Shown: positions 17,511-25,461 of the stretch, piece by piece | How the letters are laid out: each line of letters opens with the position of its first letter | How positions within the stretch are numbered: the stretch's first letter is position 1 | Assembly: GCA_023391625.1 (NCBI GenBank) | Contig: JAEWAN010000002.1 | Span: forward strand, 6,810-70,809 | Direction: 5' to 3' | DNA length: 64,000 nucleotides | Source: Bacteroidota bacterium | GTDB taxonomy: Bacteria > Bacteroidota > Bacteroidia > Bacteroidales > Paludibacteraceae | Position numbers and translations under genes: made by a program | The notes under the pieces: model-generated | What the model was told of the DNA's origin: nothing | The model's input: only the letters and a program-made list of their open reading frames with translations | The model's database searches: none

Positions 17511-19289
17511 ATAGAAACGACCAATCGCGGCCATCACCCATGGTGGGTGTGGCTGATTCCTTTGCCTGTCGTGTGGTGGGCAGCACTGCTGGCGGCATGC
17601 AGCTGGCAGACTGGCGTGGATCTGGTAGGTATGCTCGGTGCCTTTTCGCAGGCCATGAGTGATCCGTTTGCAATTCGGTGGACGGAATATTCCGTCCGCT
17701 TTTTGTTTGTCTTTACGCTTTTGTATGGGGCTGCGGTCATGGTCATTGTGACCGGTCGGAAAAATTACCGGCGCGGGGTGGAACATGGTTCTGCCCGCTG
17801 GGGGAATGTGGTACAAACGGCCAAACGGTACCGGGATCGTCAGCACCCCTACCGCAATCTCATATTGACCCAGCACTTTCAGATGGGGCTGGACGGCCAC
17901 CGTCATAAGCGGAATACCAATGTGCTGGTGATCGGCGGCAGCGGCGCCGGAAAAAGTCGCAGCTATGCCATTCCGAATGTCTTGCAGTGTGCTCAGGGGC
18001 CGGACGGCGGCTGTTCTATTCTGGTGTCAGATCCAAAGGCCGAGATCCTGCGCAAAACCGGAAATGCCCTGATAGCAGCCGGATATGAAGTGCGGGTGTT
18101 CGACCTGCTCAGTCCGGATACATCTTTCTGCTATAACCCTCTGGCCTATGTGCGGGATGACAAGGACGTGCTGCGGTTGATCGAGACCCTCATCCAGAGC
18201 ACCACTCCGCCTGGTTCTCAAAGTACAGACCCATTCTGGACCAAGTCCGAAACGGCTCTGCTGCAGGCTCTCGTTTTGTACCTCATCCATGAAGCACCGA
18301 AAGACGAGCAGAACTTCGCCATGGTCATGGAAATGCTGGCGGCTGCCGAAGTGCGGGAGGAAGACGAAGACTTCGAGTCGCCGCTGGATATTCTGTTCGA
18401 GCGGCTCGAGATGCGCGACCCGGAAAGCATTGCTGTGAAGCAATACCATATTTTCAAGATGGGCGCCGGCAAGACCCTGAAATCCATCCTGATCAGTGTG
18501 GGTGTCCGGCTGTCCGCTTTCAATCTGCCCCAGATTGCACGGCTCACTTATACGGATGACCTGCACCTGGAAGAAATGGGAGAGAAAAAGGTGGCGCTGT
18601 TTTGCTGCCTGCCGGACTCGGACAAATCCCTCAACTATCTGGTGGGCATGATCTACGGTCAGCTCATCCAGACACTGTACTATGTGGCCGACCGTAAGTA
18701 TAAGGGCAGGCTGTCGGTGCCGGTCCATCTGCTTATTGACGAGGCCCCCAATATTGCTCTGCCCACCGACAACTTTCTGCCCTGGCTTTCCACCATGCGA
18801 AGCCGGAACATTTTCTGCTCGTACATCGCCCAGAACATGGCCCAGCTGAAAGCCCTGTTCAAGGAACAGTGGGAATCGCTGGTGGGTCTCTGCGACGAAT
18901 TCCTGTATTTGGGGGGCAATGAGAAAGAAACGCACAAATATGTGTCCGAACTCATGGGCAAGGAGACGTTGGATACAAACACCTACGGCCATACCAAAGG
19001 CCGGAACGGAAGCTACTCCATCAACGATCAACAGACCGGCCGTGAATTGCTCACACCGGATGAAGTACGCATGCTGGACAACCGCAAGTGTATCCTGTTC
19101 GTCCGTGGTGAGCGCCCCATGCTGGATGACAAGTATGATCTGATGCACCATCCCAACATCCATCTGACCGAGGACGGCGGTGCGCCGCCCTACGACTACA
19201 CCGCAGTTCGTGATGCCGTCGATGATCTGGACTATGATCCGGAGCATTATGAGGACTACGAACTGCTGGATCCCGATGATTTTCTTTGA
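17511..19289 (+). CDS. Type IV coupling protein VirD4/TraG
   Basis: This inner-membrane ATPase brings the relaxosome to the secretion channel. The product has about 592 residues with two N-terminal membrane segments (WVWLIPLPVVWWAALLAAC and FLFVFTLLYGAAVMVIV), Walker A GGSGAGKSRSYAIPN near residue 142 and Walker B VHLLIDEAPNI near 410. The start is unusual: GGGAGGGG (17498-17505) is followed at ideal distance by ATA 17511, with no ATG, GTG or TTG nearby. A frame open back to ATG 17433 would need translation through the terminator hairpin and lacks a ribosome-binding site. Confidence 0.9.
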   Translation: METTNRGHHPWWVWLIPLPVVWWAALLAACSWQTGVDLVGMLGAFSQAMSDPFAIRWTEYSVRFLFVFTLLYGAAVMVIVTGRKNYRRGVEHGSARWGNVVQTAKRYRDRQHPYRNLILTQHFQMGLDGHRHKRNTNVLVIGGSGAGKSRSYAIPNVLQCAQGPDGGCSILVSDPKAEILRKTGNALIAAGYEVRVFDLLSPDTSFCYNPLAYVRDDKDVLRLIETLIQSTTPPGSQSTDPFWTKSETALLQALVLYLIHEAPKDEQNFAMVMEMLAAAEVREEDEDFESPLDILFERLEMRDPESIAVKQYHIFKMGAGKTLKSILISVGVRLSAFNLPQIARLTYTDDLHLEEMGEKKVALFCCLPDSDKSLNYLVGMIYGQLIQTLYYVADRKYKGRLSVPVHLLIDEAPNIALPTDNFLPWLSTMRSRNIFCSYIAQNMAQLKALFKEQWESLVGLCDEFLYLGGNEKETHKYVSELMGKETLDTNTYGHTKGRNGSYSINDQQTGRELLTPDEVRMLDNRKCILFVRGERPMLDDKYDLMHHPNIHLTEDGGAPPYDYTAVRDAVDDLDYDPEHYEDYELLDPDDFL

Positions 19290-19306
19290 TTTAAGGAGGA
19301 ACGCAT

Positions 19307-19669
19307 TTGAAACTGTTTTCTAAAAAGAACGATCAGAACCGCAAGACCGAACCGCTGCAGCTGAGCCAGAAGGGGCGTATGAATTTTGCCGTTTATGCTG
19401 CAGTGGTGGTGTGTACTGTCTGCCTTTCCACCACCGTCTTCGCCGCGGCCACCGACCCGCTCACCGTGGTCAACAACCTGTCCACCTTCATCTTCTCCCT
19501 GATCCGCGCCATTGGCCTGATCCTGCTGGGCTGGGGCATCGTCCAGGTCGGCCTGTCTTTCCAGAGCCATGACCCCAGCCAGCGGTCCCAGGGATTTCTC
19601 ACTCTGGCAGGCGGCCTTGTGATCACCTTTACCAAGGAGATCCTGGACCTCATCACTGGCACTCCTTGA
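19307..19669 (+). CDS. Maff2/VirB2-like pilin-type membrane protein
   Basis: The 120-residue product starts at TTG 19307 after AAGGAGG. A basic N-terminus is followed by two hydrophobic helices (NFAVYAAVVVCTVCLSTTVFA with a signal-peptidase-like AFAAA site, and LIRAIGLILLGWGIVQVGLSF) and a third at GFLTLAGGLVITFTKEILDL. DPSQRSQG between helices is typical of Maff2-type proteins of clostridial ICEs. A pilin or channel role is inferred from position between VirD4 and the VirB6-like gene. Confidence 0.72.
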   Translation: MKLFSKKNDQNRKTEPLQLSQKGRMNFAVYAAVVVCTVCLSTTVFAAATDPLTVVNNLSTFIFSLIRAIGLILLGWGIVQVGLSFQSHDPSQRSQGFLTLAGGLVITFTKEILDLITGTP

Positions 19670-19703
19670 AAGAGCGGAAACACAAGGAGGGAGGTGATGC
19701 GGT

Positions 19704-19924
19704 ACGAACTGGATCGTGGACAATCTGAACTCTGCCCTGCAAACCTGGAATGACAAGCTGGCGGAGATCTGGACGCTGCTCACGCAGGATCCGGCCACCT
19801 TCAAAGGCGGCGGCATCTGGCAGGTGATGCTGGGCATCCACGGAGCGTTGCAGGCCATCGGGTATGGCCTGCTGGTGTTGTTCTTCGCCGTGGGCGTGGT
19901 CAAGACCTGCGGCAGCTTTGCTGA
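19704..19924 (+). pseudogene. VirB6/TrbL-like conjugation membrane protein, 5' part, split by the nested element
   Basis: The frame reads TNWIVDNLNSALQTWNDKLA, then KGGGIWQVMLGIHGALQAIGYGL and ends at GSFA where the inserted element begins. It continues at 27556 with EVKRPEQAFKLFIRF. Removing 19923-27555 gives agc-ttt-gct-gag-gtc with an unbroken frame of about 278 residues in total. As it stands, translation runs on 23 codons into the element and stops at 19994. The start is unclear: GGAGGGAGGTG (19686-19696) is followed by an out-of-frame ATG at 19697 and, in frame, ACG 19704 or GTG 19716. Confidence 0.85.
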
Positions 19925-20063
19925 TGTAAACACTCATTACAGAACACAAAGGAATAGCACCCCTCCGATTGTAGTCGGAAAGGTGCTAATATAGTGAATT
20001 ATTTTACTTTTCTCGGTAAGTGACAGTCATCAAGCTCTAACAGCAAAATGCTCATTAGCTTTA

Positions 20064-21047
20064 CTATTTCAAGAAAACATTTAGCGATTTTTTTACTTTT
20101 TTCATCGTTTCATTTCCAATTTCGTTTGCTCTATCAGTTCCAGTCAAGATTATTTCTCTTACTTGTTCCTTTTTGCCCTCGTAAAACGCACGTCTTTCTC
20201 TTACTGGTTCAAGAAGGTCATTGATTTTATTGTAAAGTTGCTTTTTACACGCTACACAGCCGATTTTTGCGTTTTTACACATTTCACATATATTTGCACT
20301 GTCTTCAGTATTAAATGCTTTATGGTAAGTGTAAACAGTGCAAATCTCGGGATTACCTTTGTCAGTTAGTGAAATTCTGTTCGTATCAGTAAGGGCTGAT
20401 TTTATTTTTGTAATAACGGTTTCTTTGTCATCTGAAAGATATATTGCATTTCCTAAACTTTTTCCCATTTTAGAATTTCCGTCAGTTCCCGGAAGCCTTG
20501 GTGTATCTGAAAGAAGTTCTTTGGGAACTTTCAGCGTTTCTCCGTATAAATCATTGAATCTACGAACAATTTTTCGTGCAACTTCCATATGAGGTAATTG
20601 GTCATCGCCAACAGGAACTAAATCTGCATCACAAAAAGTAATGTCAGCAGCTTGGCTTACAGGATATCCTAAAAAGCCATAAGACAAGTCATTATAACCA
20701 TATTGCTTTGCTTCTGTTTTTATTGTTGGATTATGTCTAAGTGAATTGACAGAAACGAGCATAGAATAAAAAACAGTTAATTCAGCTATTGCGGAAACTT
20801 GTGATTGTTGAACAAAAGTAACCTTTTCAGGATTAAGCCCTACAGATAAGTTATCGATTGCTACATCAAAGATGCTTGAATAAATAAGCTTTGGATTTTC
20901 AAAATGGGTTGTTAACGCTTGTACATCTGCAAGCAAAATAAGTGTATCATAATCATTTTGTAGCTTTACACGATTTTGCAAGCTCCCTATATAGTGCCCA
21001 AGATGAAGTTTTCCAGTTGTTCTATCCCCGGTAAGTATTCTTTTCAT
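20064..21047 (-). CDS. trpS: Tryptophanyl-tRNA synthetase carried on the mobilizable element
   Basis: This class I synthetase charges tRNA-Trp. At 327 residues it has normal length. The HIGH-type motif is KLHLGHY near residue 13 and the KMSKS-type motif is GNSKMGKSLGN near 190. A Cys-rich insert (ICEMCKNAKIGCVACKK) follows. I chose the ATG at 21047 because AAAGGA is nine bases upstream; another ATG at 21065 would add six residues. It is transcribed leftward from its own promoter through a T-box leader. Extra trpS copies are known to give resistance to tryptophan analogues such as indolmycin; that role here is inference. Confidence 0.93.
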   Translation of the reverse strand: MKRILTGDRTTGKLHLGHYIGSLQNRVKLQNDYDTLILLADVQALTTHFENPKLIYSSIFDVAIDNLSVGLNPEKVTFVQQSQVSAIAELTVFYSMLVSVNSLRHNPTIKTEAKQYGYNDLSYGFLGYPVSQAADITFCDADLVPVGDDQLPHMEVARKIVRRFNDLYGETLKVPKELLSDTPRLPGTDGNSKMGKSLGNAIYLSDDKETVITKIKSALTDTNRISLTDKGNPEICTVYTYHKAFNTEDSANICEMCKNAKIGCVACKKQLYNKINDLLEPVRERRAFYEGKKEQVREIILTGTDRANEIGNETMKKVKKSLNVFLK

Positions 21048-21115
21048 ATTAAATATTCCTTTCATATTTTATTTTTTCAAGCCACCACCAATCATTGTCC
21101 ATAAAATCAACTCCT

Positions 21116-21345
21116 TAAAATAAAAAACTTCTGTCCTAAAAAGGACAGAAGTTGATTCTGTTTGCCACCAAATTAGTACGTACTACCATACGTTTCTCGC
21201 ATCACGGTCGAGATTATCCGTCAACGCCTACTAAAATAATTTTTCGGGTTGCCCTCATAAGTCCATTCGTCAAAAAGCTCAATATTACCATCACACCATC
21301 GGTAACTCTCTTTAATTTCGCTATAATGATTACTACTCTTAATCA
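21116..21345 (-). promoter_or_regulatory. T-box riboswitch (Trp specifier) controlling trpS
   Basis: On the minus strand the leader holds a stem-I-like region (GATGGTGTGATGG), then GAATGGAC with a UGG specifier at 21263-21265 that matches tryptophan. The T-box core TGGTGGC is at 21164-21170. A perfect terminator follows: AACTTCTGTCC and GGACAGAAGTT (21126-21153) then TTTTTTATTTT. Uncharged tRNA-Trp would favour the antiterminator and raise trpS expression. The 5' limit is approximate. Confidence 0.85.
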
Positions 21346-21371
21346 ACGGTTTAAAATATTCTATTTTCAAT

Positions 21372-21400
21372 ATTTTAATATAATAAGGTTAAAAAGTCAA
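21372..21400 (-). promoter_or_regulatory. Promoter of the T-box/trpS transcript
   Basis: Read on the minus strand: TTGACT (-35, 21400-21395), a 17-base spacer and TAAAAT (-10, 21377-21372). It lies just upstream of the T-box leader. Confidence 0.6.
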
Positions 21401-21648
21401 GTGAAACTAATATAAATTTTCTCTGTCAAAAGACAGCGCACTGCCTGTGCCGCAAAATGCTCATAATTTTCCCAACAAACCGAAAGTTATTCCGATTTAT
21501 CTCTCTGTTGGATTATATAAATTAACTCCCCATTACATATTAAAACTCCTGTTTCAGTGTAACAGAAATAATCTTGCTCGATCGTAATTATGTATTTTAG
21601 TATAGCATAGACTCGTAAATTTTGGAAGATATTTTCTGCAAATACTTA

Positions 21649-21677
21649 TTGACTTTTTAATGAATTTGTGATATGAG
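21649..21677 (+). promoter_or_regulatory. Probable promoter of the rep/mob leader
   Basis: A consensus -35 TTGACT is followed after 17 bases by TATGAG, which matches a -10 box at four of six positions. Confidence 0.4.
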
Positions 21678-21749
21678 CCAAAAAATCAGTATTTAGCTTG
21701 TTAAATAAAAGTCTTTGGATTTATGAATACTGCTCCCACAATTTACATA

Positions 21750-21787
21750 GCACCTGCTTTATCTCGTATAAAACAGGTGCTTTTTTG
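21750..21787 (+). terminator. Terminator or attenuator in the rep/mob leader
   Basis: GCACCTG (21750-21756) pairs with CAGGTGC (21774-21780), followed by TTTTTT. It lies about 75 bases after the promoter and 130 bases before the first gene, so it probably acts as an attenuator. Confidence 0.7.
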
Positions 21788-21918
21788 CGCCCTTTTTAAG
21801 CTGTTTTCCTTGTTTTACAGGGTTAATATGTAATGTCTACGCCCTGTTCTAAGAGCCTTACAGAGCAAAAAAGAACGCAAAACAACCCCAAAACGATACA
21901 GAAAAGAGGTGAAACAGA

Positions 21919-22104
21919 ATGCCGAGGATGTCAAAGAAAATGAAGCTGGAATGGTCTTGCTTCATCAAAGAAAACGGGCGCAGAGACTACAATACCCTGT
22001 GCCGAAAATGTATGCACGACTGTAAACAAAGCTTTCGAGCCACAGTCATTGCATGCCGCAAATATCAATCTAAGAGAGGAGAAAAATCATGGAAACAAAA
22101 TTAG
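21919..22104 (+). CDS. Small Cys-rich protein of Tn4451-like elements
   Basis: The 61-residue basic protein starts MPRMSKKMKLEWSCFI, with Cys in TLCRKCMHDCKQSF and a later Cys in VIACRKYQSKRG. The spacing C-x2-C-x3-C suggests metal binding. Similar small proteins precede the ATPase gene in this element family. The start follows AAAGAGGTGAAAC and the end overlaps the next gene by 16 bases. Function unknown. Confidence 0.7.
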   Translation: MPRMSKKMKLEWSCFIKENGRRDYNTLCRKCMHDCKQSFRATVIACRKYQSKRGEKSWKQN

Positions 22105-23096
22105 AAATTATCCGTATGTCAGAGGTGGAAGCAAAAGCAGTAAGCTGGCTCTGGTATCCATATATCCCTTTTGGCAAGATTACAATGCTACAGGGTGATC
22201 CGGGCGATGGTAAGACAATGCTGATTCTTACCCTGTCTGCCTTGCTTTCAAAGGGTGCTGTGTTACCGCAGACACAGGTCGCTTCCGAGCCTGTTACCGT
22301 TATCTATCAGACAGCAGAGGATGGCTTAGCAGATACCATAAAGCCAAGGCTTGAAAAGGCCGGAGCTGACTGTGAAAGAGTGGTGGTCATTAACGACAGC
22401 GACAACCCTTTATCTATTGCAGACAAGCGTATTGAGCAGGCAATTACCACTCAAAATGCAAAGCTGTTGATTCTTGACCCTTTGCAAGCATTTTTGGGCG
22501 CTGATGTGGATATGCACCGAGCGAATGAAATTCGTCCGCTGTTCAAAAGGCTTGCCAATGTGGCAGAGCGCACAGGCTGTGCCATTGTGATTGTCGGTCA
22601 TATGAACAAAATGCAAGGGGCAAAAGGAATGTATCGAGGGTTAGGCTCCATTGATATTCCTGCGGTCTGTCGAAGCATTCTTCTTGTCGGCAGGTCAAAG
22701 GACAATCCCGACAGAAGAATTATGGCACATCTGAAAAGCTCCCTTGCCCCTGTTGGTCAGTCCATTACCTTTGAGATTGACGAAAATATTACCTTTACAG
22801 GAACCTGTAATATTACAGCTGAACAGCTTTTAAACGGTGGCGGTTACGGCGGTGAGTTCAAAACCAAAAAGAAAGACTGTGTGCTTGATGAATTGCCCCG
22901 TTTGCTCTCAGGAGGTGAAATGCCCTGCCAGGACGTATACGACTACTTTGAGGATATGGGCATCGGTACCCGGACAGTGCAGGAAGCAAAGAAGATTCTC
23001 GGTGTGCAGTCGCACAAACGAGGATACGGATTTGCTTGGGCACTGCCAACAACGCAACATTTTTCATTGTGCGAACAAGAACGCACAAATGAATAA
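22089..23096 (+). CDS. RepA-like AAA ATPase
   Basis: The 335-residue protein has Walker A GDPGDGKTML near residue 37, Walker B AKLLILDPLQAF near 135 and IVIVGHMNKMQGAKG near 170, the layout of the RecA-fold RepA/KaiC-type helicase-like ATPases of mobile elements. The C-terminal 90 residues (CVLDELPRLLSGGEMPCQDV) look like a winged helix. It probably helps replicate the excised circle. Start ATG 22089 follows AGAGGAG. Confidence 0.8.
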   Translation: METKLEIIRMSEVEAKAVSWLWYPYIPFGKITMLQGDPGDGKTMLILTLSALLSKGAVLPQTQVASEPVTVIYQTAEDGLADTIKPRLEKAGADCERVVVINDSDNPLSIADKRIEQAITTQNAKLLILDPLQAFLGADVDMHRANEIRPLFKRLANVAERTGCAIVIVGHMNKMQGAKGMYRGLGSIDIPAVCRSILLVGRSKDNPDRRIMAHLKSSLAPVGQSITFEIDENITFTGTCNITAEQLLNGGGYGGEFKTKKKDCVLDELPRLLSGGEMPCQDVYDYFEDMGIGTRTVQEAKKILGVQSHKRGYGFAWALPTTQHFSLCEQERTNE

Positions 23097-23405
23097 TGGC
23101 GTTGTTTAAAAGGGAGTCCAGCGGGAACGGCTGGCACACCACTTATGGAATAAGTGTAGTGTGTTACACTGCTACACCGCAGACAACAAAAACAGGGGTT
23201 TTTGCTGTCCGCTTGCAGTATGTTGCGACACGGGAGTGGAGCAATTTACTGTAAGCACTTTGCGGGGTTGCTGTGTACTCTGAGCAGAGCCATTCTCTCA
23301 CACAACCGTTCTCTATTACGAGCGTAAGAATGCAAAAATGCGTCAACCTCGCACAATGAAAAATGTTGCGTTGTTGACCTCAATAATTTGAAAGGAAAAT
23401 GAAAT
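23097..23405. other. Intergenic region holding the oriT
   Basis: These 309 bases between the ATPase and relaxase genes contain the oriT described separately. The rest shows no supported gene. Confidence 0.6.
23133..23178 (+). other. MobV-type oriT of the mobilizable element
   Basis: The inverted repeat CACTTAT-GGA-ATAAGTG (23140-23156) is followed by TAGTGTG/TTA with the expected nick after 23163, then ACACTGCTACACC. This matches the pMV158-type oriT, in which a short hairpin precedes TAGTGTG/TTA. The MobV relaxase gene starts 240 bases downstream. Confidence 0.75.
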
Positions 23406-24368
23406 ATGCCATACGCAATATTACGATTTGCAAAGAAAACCTCGGGACAACTGGCTTCGACCGAACGCCATAACGAGCGTAAAAAAGAAGCTTACAAAAG
23501 CAATCCCGACATTGATGTGGAGCGTTCAAGGCTCAACTATCATTTGGTAGCACCAAGTAATGCGACCTACAAAAAACGTATCAAGGCACTGACAGAACAA
23601 TCAGGCTGTAAGGTGCGAAGTAACAGCGTGATGATGGTTGAAACGCTCATCACTGCAAGCCCCGAATTTATGAAATCACTGCCCGAAGAAGAACAAAAAG
23701 AGTTTTTTGAGAGAGCCTTGCAGTTCATTTCGGAGCGTGTGGGAAAACAGAATATTATATCTGCCGTGGTGCATATGGACGAAACAACTCCCCATATGCA
23801 TCTTTCTTTTTGCCCAATTACAAAGGATAACAGACTTTCGGCAAAGGATTATTTAGGCAATCAAAAAACACTTTCTGACTGGCAGACGGATTATCACCGG
23901 CGCATGTCAGAGCGTTATCCAGAACTGGAAAGAGGATTATCCTCAATGATTACAAAGCGTTCTCACATTCCTACTTGGTTACTCAAAAAAAGCGAAAGGC
24001 TCGATAAAATGGTGGATGAAATTCGTGTGGCGCTGTCGGATATTGGTGCGTTTAACGCAGGAAAAAAGCGTGACAAGGCACTTGAAATTCTGCTCAAATG
24101 GTATCCGCAAGCAGAAGCGTTCTCTACTGAAATTAAGAAATATGAGGACAATGTGCGTTCTCTAAAAGGTACCGTCAGCATTGAAAAGCAGAACACCGCT
24201 TATTTCAGGAATGAAAACGCCGAACTGGAAGAACGCATTTACAAGGCAAACAGCCATATTCGTGAATTATCTGCCGTGAATGAAAAGCAGAAGCGTTTAC
24301 TTGACCGTATTCCCCCTGAAATATTGGAACAGCTACAAGCCAAAAAGAAAGATAGAGGTGCAAGGTAA
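23406..24368 (+). CDS. MobV-family relaxase (Mob/Pre)
   Basis: The 320-residue enzyme nicks the oriT 240 bases upstream. The N-terminus (YAILRFAKKTSGQLASTERH, then HNERKKEAYKSNPDID) and HMDETTPHMHLSFCPI near residues 122-137 are typical of MobV/Pre. The C-terminal 100 residues form a coiled coil. It corresponds to TnpZ of Tn4451. The stop overlaps the ParB start (TAATG). Confidence 0.92.
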   Translation: MPYAILRFAKKTSGQLASTERHNERKKEAYKSNPDIDVERSRLNYHLVAPSNATYKKRIKALTEQSGCKVRSNSVMMVETLITASPEFMKSLPEEEQKEFFERALQFISERVGKQNIISAVVHMDETTPHMHLSFCPITKDNRLSAKDYLGNQKTLSDWQTDYHRRMSERYPELERGLSSMITKRSHIPTWLLKKSERLDKMVDEIRVALSDIGAFNAGKKRDKALEILLKWYPQAEAFSTEIKKYEDNVRSLKGTVSIEKQNTAYFRNENAELEERIYKANSHIRELSAVNEKQKRLLDRIPPEILEQLQAKKKDRGAR

Positions 24369-25198
24369 TGGAAAAAATACAATCAATTGCAATTAAGGAT
24401 TTATATCCTTTCCCAGACAATCCGTTTAAGGTTGTTGAGGGTGAAGAACTGAATTTATTAGCTGAAAGTATCCGAGATTACGGTATTATTACACCCATTG
24501 TTGTCCGTCCACGTGAGGGTGACGGTTATGAAGTTATCGCAGGGCACAGACGAATAAAGGCTTGTGAAAAGGCAGGAATCGAAACAGTTCCTGCCTTTGT
24601 TCGTGATTTGGATAGGGACAGTGCTATCATTGCCGTTGTAGACAGCAATCTGCAAAGGGAGCATATTATGCCATCAGAAAAAGCCTTTGCCTACAAGATG
24701 AAGCTGGAAGCAATTAAGCACCAAGGGCGTACCTCTACGCAAGTTGCGGAGAAGTTATCTGTTGACAGCATCGGAAATGCAGACGGTATCAGCGGCGATA
24801 CGGTATGGCGGTATGTACGGCTTACCAATCTTTCTCCCGAGTTATTACAGCTTGTGGATGACGGAAAAATTGCGTTAAGTCCGGCGGTGGCTCTCTCTTA
24901 CCTGTCTGAAAAAGAACAGGCGGACTTGCTTGAAACCATTGAAAGTGAGGACTGCACACCCTCTTATGCTCAAGCAATTCAGATGAAAGAGCTGTCACAG
25001 GACAGCAGGCTTGATATGGATACCATTTTCAAAATGCTAACCGAGCCAAAGCCTAACCAACAGGAACAATACAAGCTCAAAAAGGAAGATATTCGTAAGT
25101 TCTTCCCCAAAAGCTATACAGATAAGCAGATTATTGAAAAGTTGTTTCAGTTACTGGAGCAGTACAGAAAAAGACAACAAAACAGAGACAGTCGTTAA
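24368..25198 (+). CDS. ParB/RepB/Spo0J-family protein
   Basis: The 276-residue protein has the N-terminal ParB nuclease-like domain with GIITPIVVRPREG and the hallmark GHRRIKACEKAG near residues 58-69, followed by a helix-turn-helix region (TSTQVAEKLSVDSIG, VWRYVRLTNLSPELLQLVDD). No ParA is present, so it may act in element maintenance or as a regulator rather than in full partition. It is co-translated with the relaxase. Confidence 0.88.
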   Translation: MEKIQSIAIKDLYPFPDNPFKVVEGEELNLLAESIRDYGIITPIVVRPREGDGYEVIAGHRRIKACEKAGIETVPAFVRDLDRDSAIIAVVDSNLQREHIMPSEKAFAYKMKLEAIKHQGRTSTQVAEKLSVDSIGNADGISGDTVWRYVRLTNLSPELLQLVDDGKIALSPAVALSYLSEKEQADLLETIESEDCTPSYAQAIQMKELSQDSRLDMDTIFKMLTEPKPNQQEQYKLKKEDIRKFFPKSYTDKQIIEKLFQLLEQYRKRQQNRDSR

Positions 25199-25223
25199 GA
25201 TTTTTCTTTTTGAGCTGGTAAAC

Positions 25224-25258
25224 AAGGGGCGTTCGGAAACGGACGCTCCTATTTCTAT
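25224..25258 (+). terminator. Weak hairpin terminator after parB
   Basis: AGGGGCGTTCG-GAAA-CGGACGCTCCT forms a hairpin followed by ATTTCTATTT. The U-tract is broken, so read-through to the next genes is likely. Confidence 0.45.
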
Positions 25259-25272
25259 TTACGGAGGTTTTT

Positions 25273-25461
25273 ATGGCAAGAGAAATGATACGCCCCAAGA
25301 TAGAGGTTGAAGCCGTCTATCAGGGCAATGAAAATATGCAGGAAGTATTTGTGGGTTTGCTTGTTTCAGAGGTAAAATACAGAGAAAAGTCTATTTGCAC
25401 CTTTGATTATATCAAGGACCCGGAATACAATGTTGATAAAAAACACAAGGAGGCAAGCTAA
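25273..25461 (+). CDS. Small protein preceding the recombinase
   Basis: The 62-residue product begins MAREMIRPKIEVEAVYQGNE and contains EVFVGLLVSEVKYREKSI. ATG 25273 follows ACGGAGG and the stop TAA directly abuts the recombinase ATG. Similar short genes precede tnpX in related elements. No domain is recognised. Confidence 0.65.
   Translation: MAREMIRPKIEVEAVYQGNENMQEVFVGLLVSEVKYREKSICTFDYIKDPEYNVDKKHKEAS

Larger units (their letters stand above)
21419..21918. other. Intergenic region between trpS leader and rep/mob operon
   Basis: No gene is supported in these 500 AT-rich bases. They hold a plus-strand promoter-like pair (TTGACT 21649-21654, 17 bases, TATGAG 21672-21677) and a terminator at 21750-21786. 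The stretch looks like a regulated leader ahead of the replication and mobilization genes. Confidence 0.5.

Noticed and set aside
19716..19994. Intact 92-residue gene at the left border of the nested element
   Set aside because: Only the part up to 19924 belongs to the conjugation gene; the rest is translation of element DNA.
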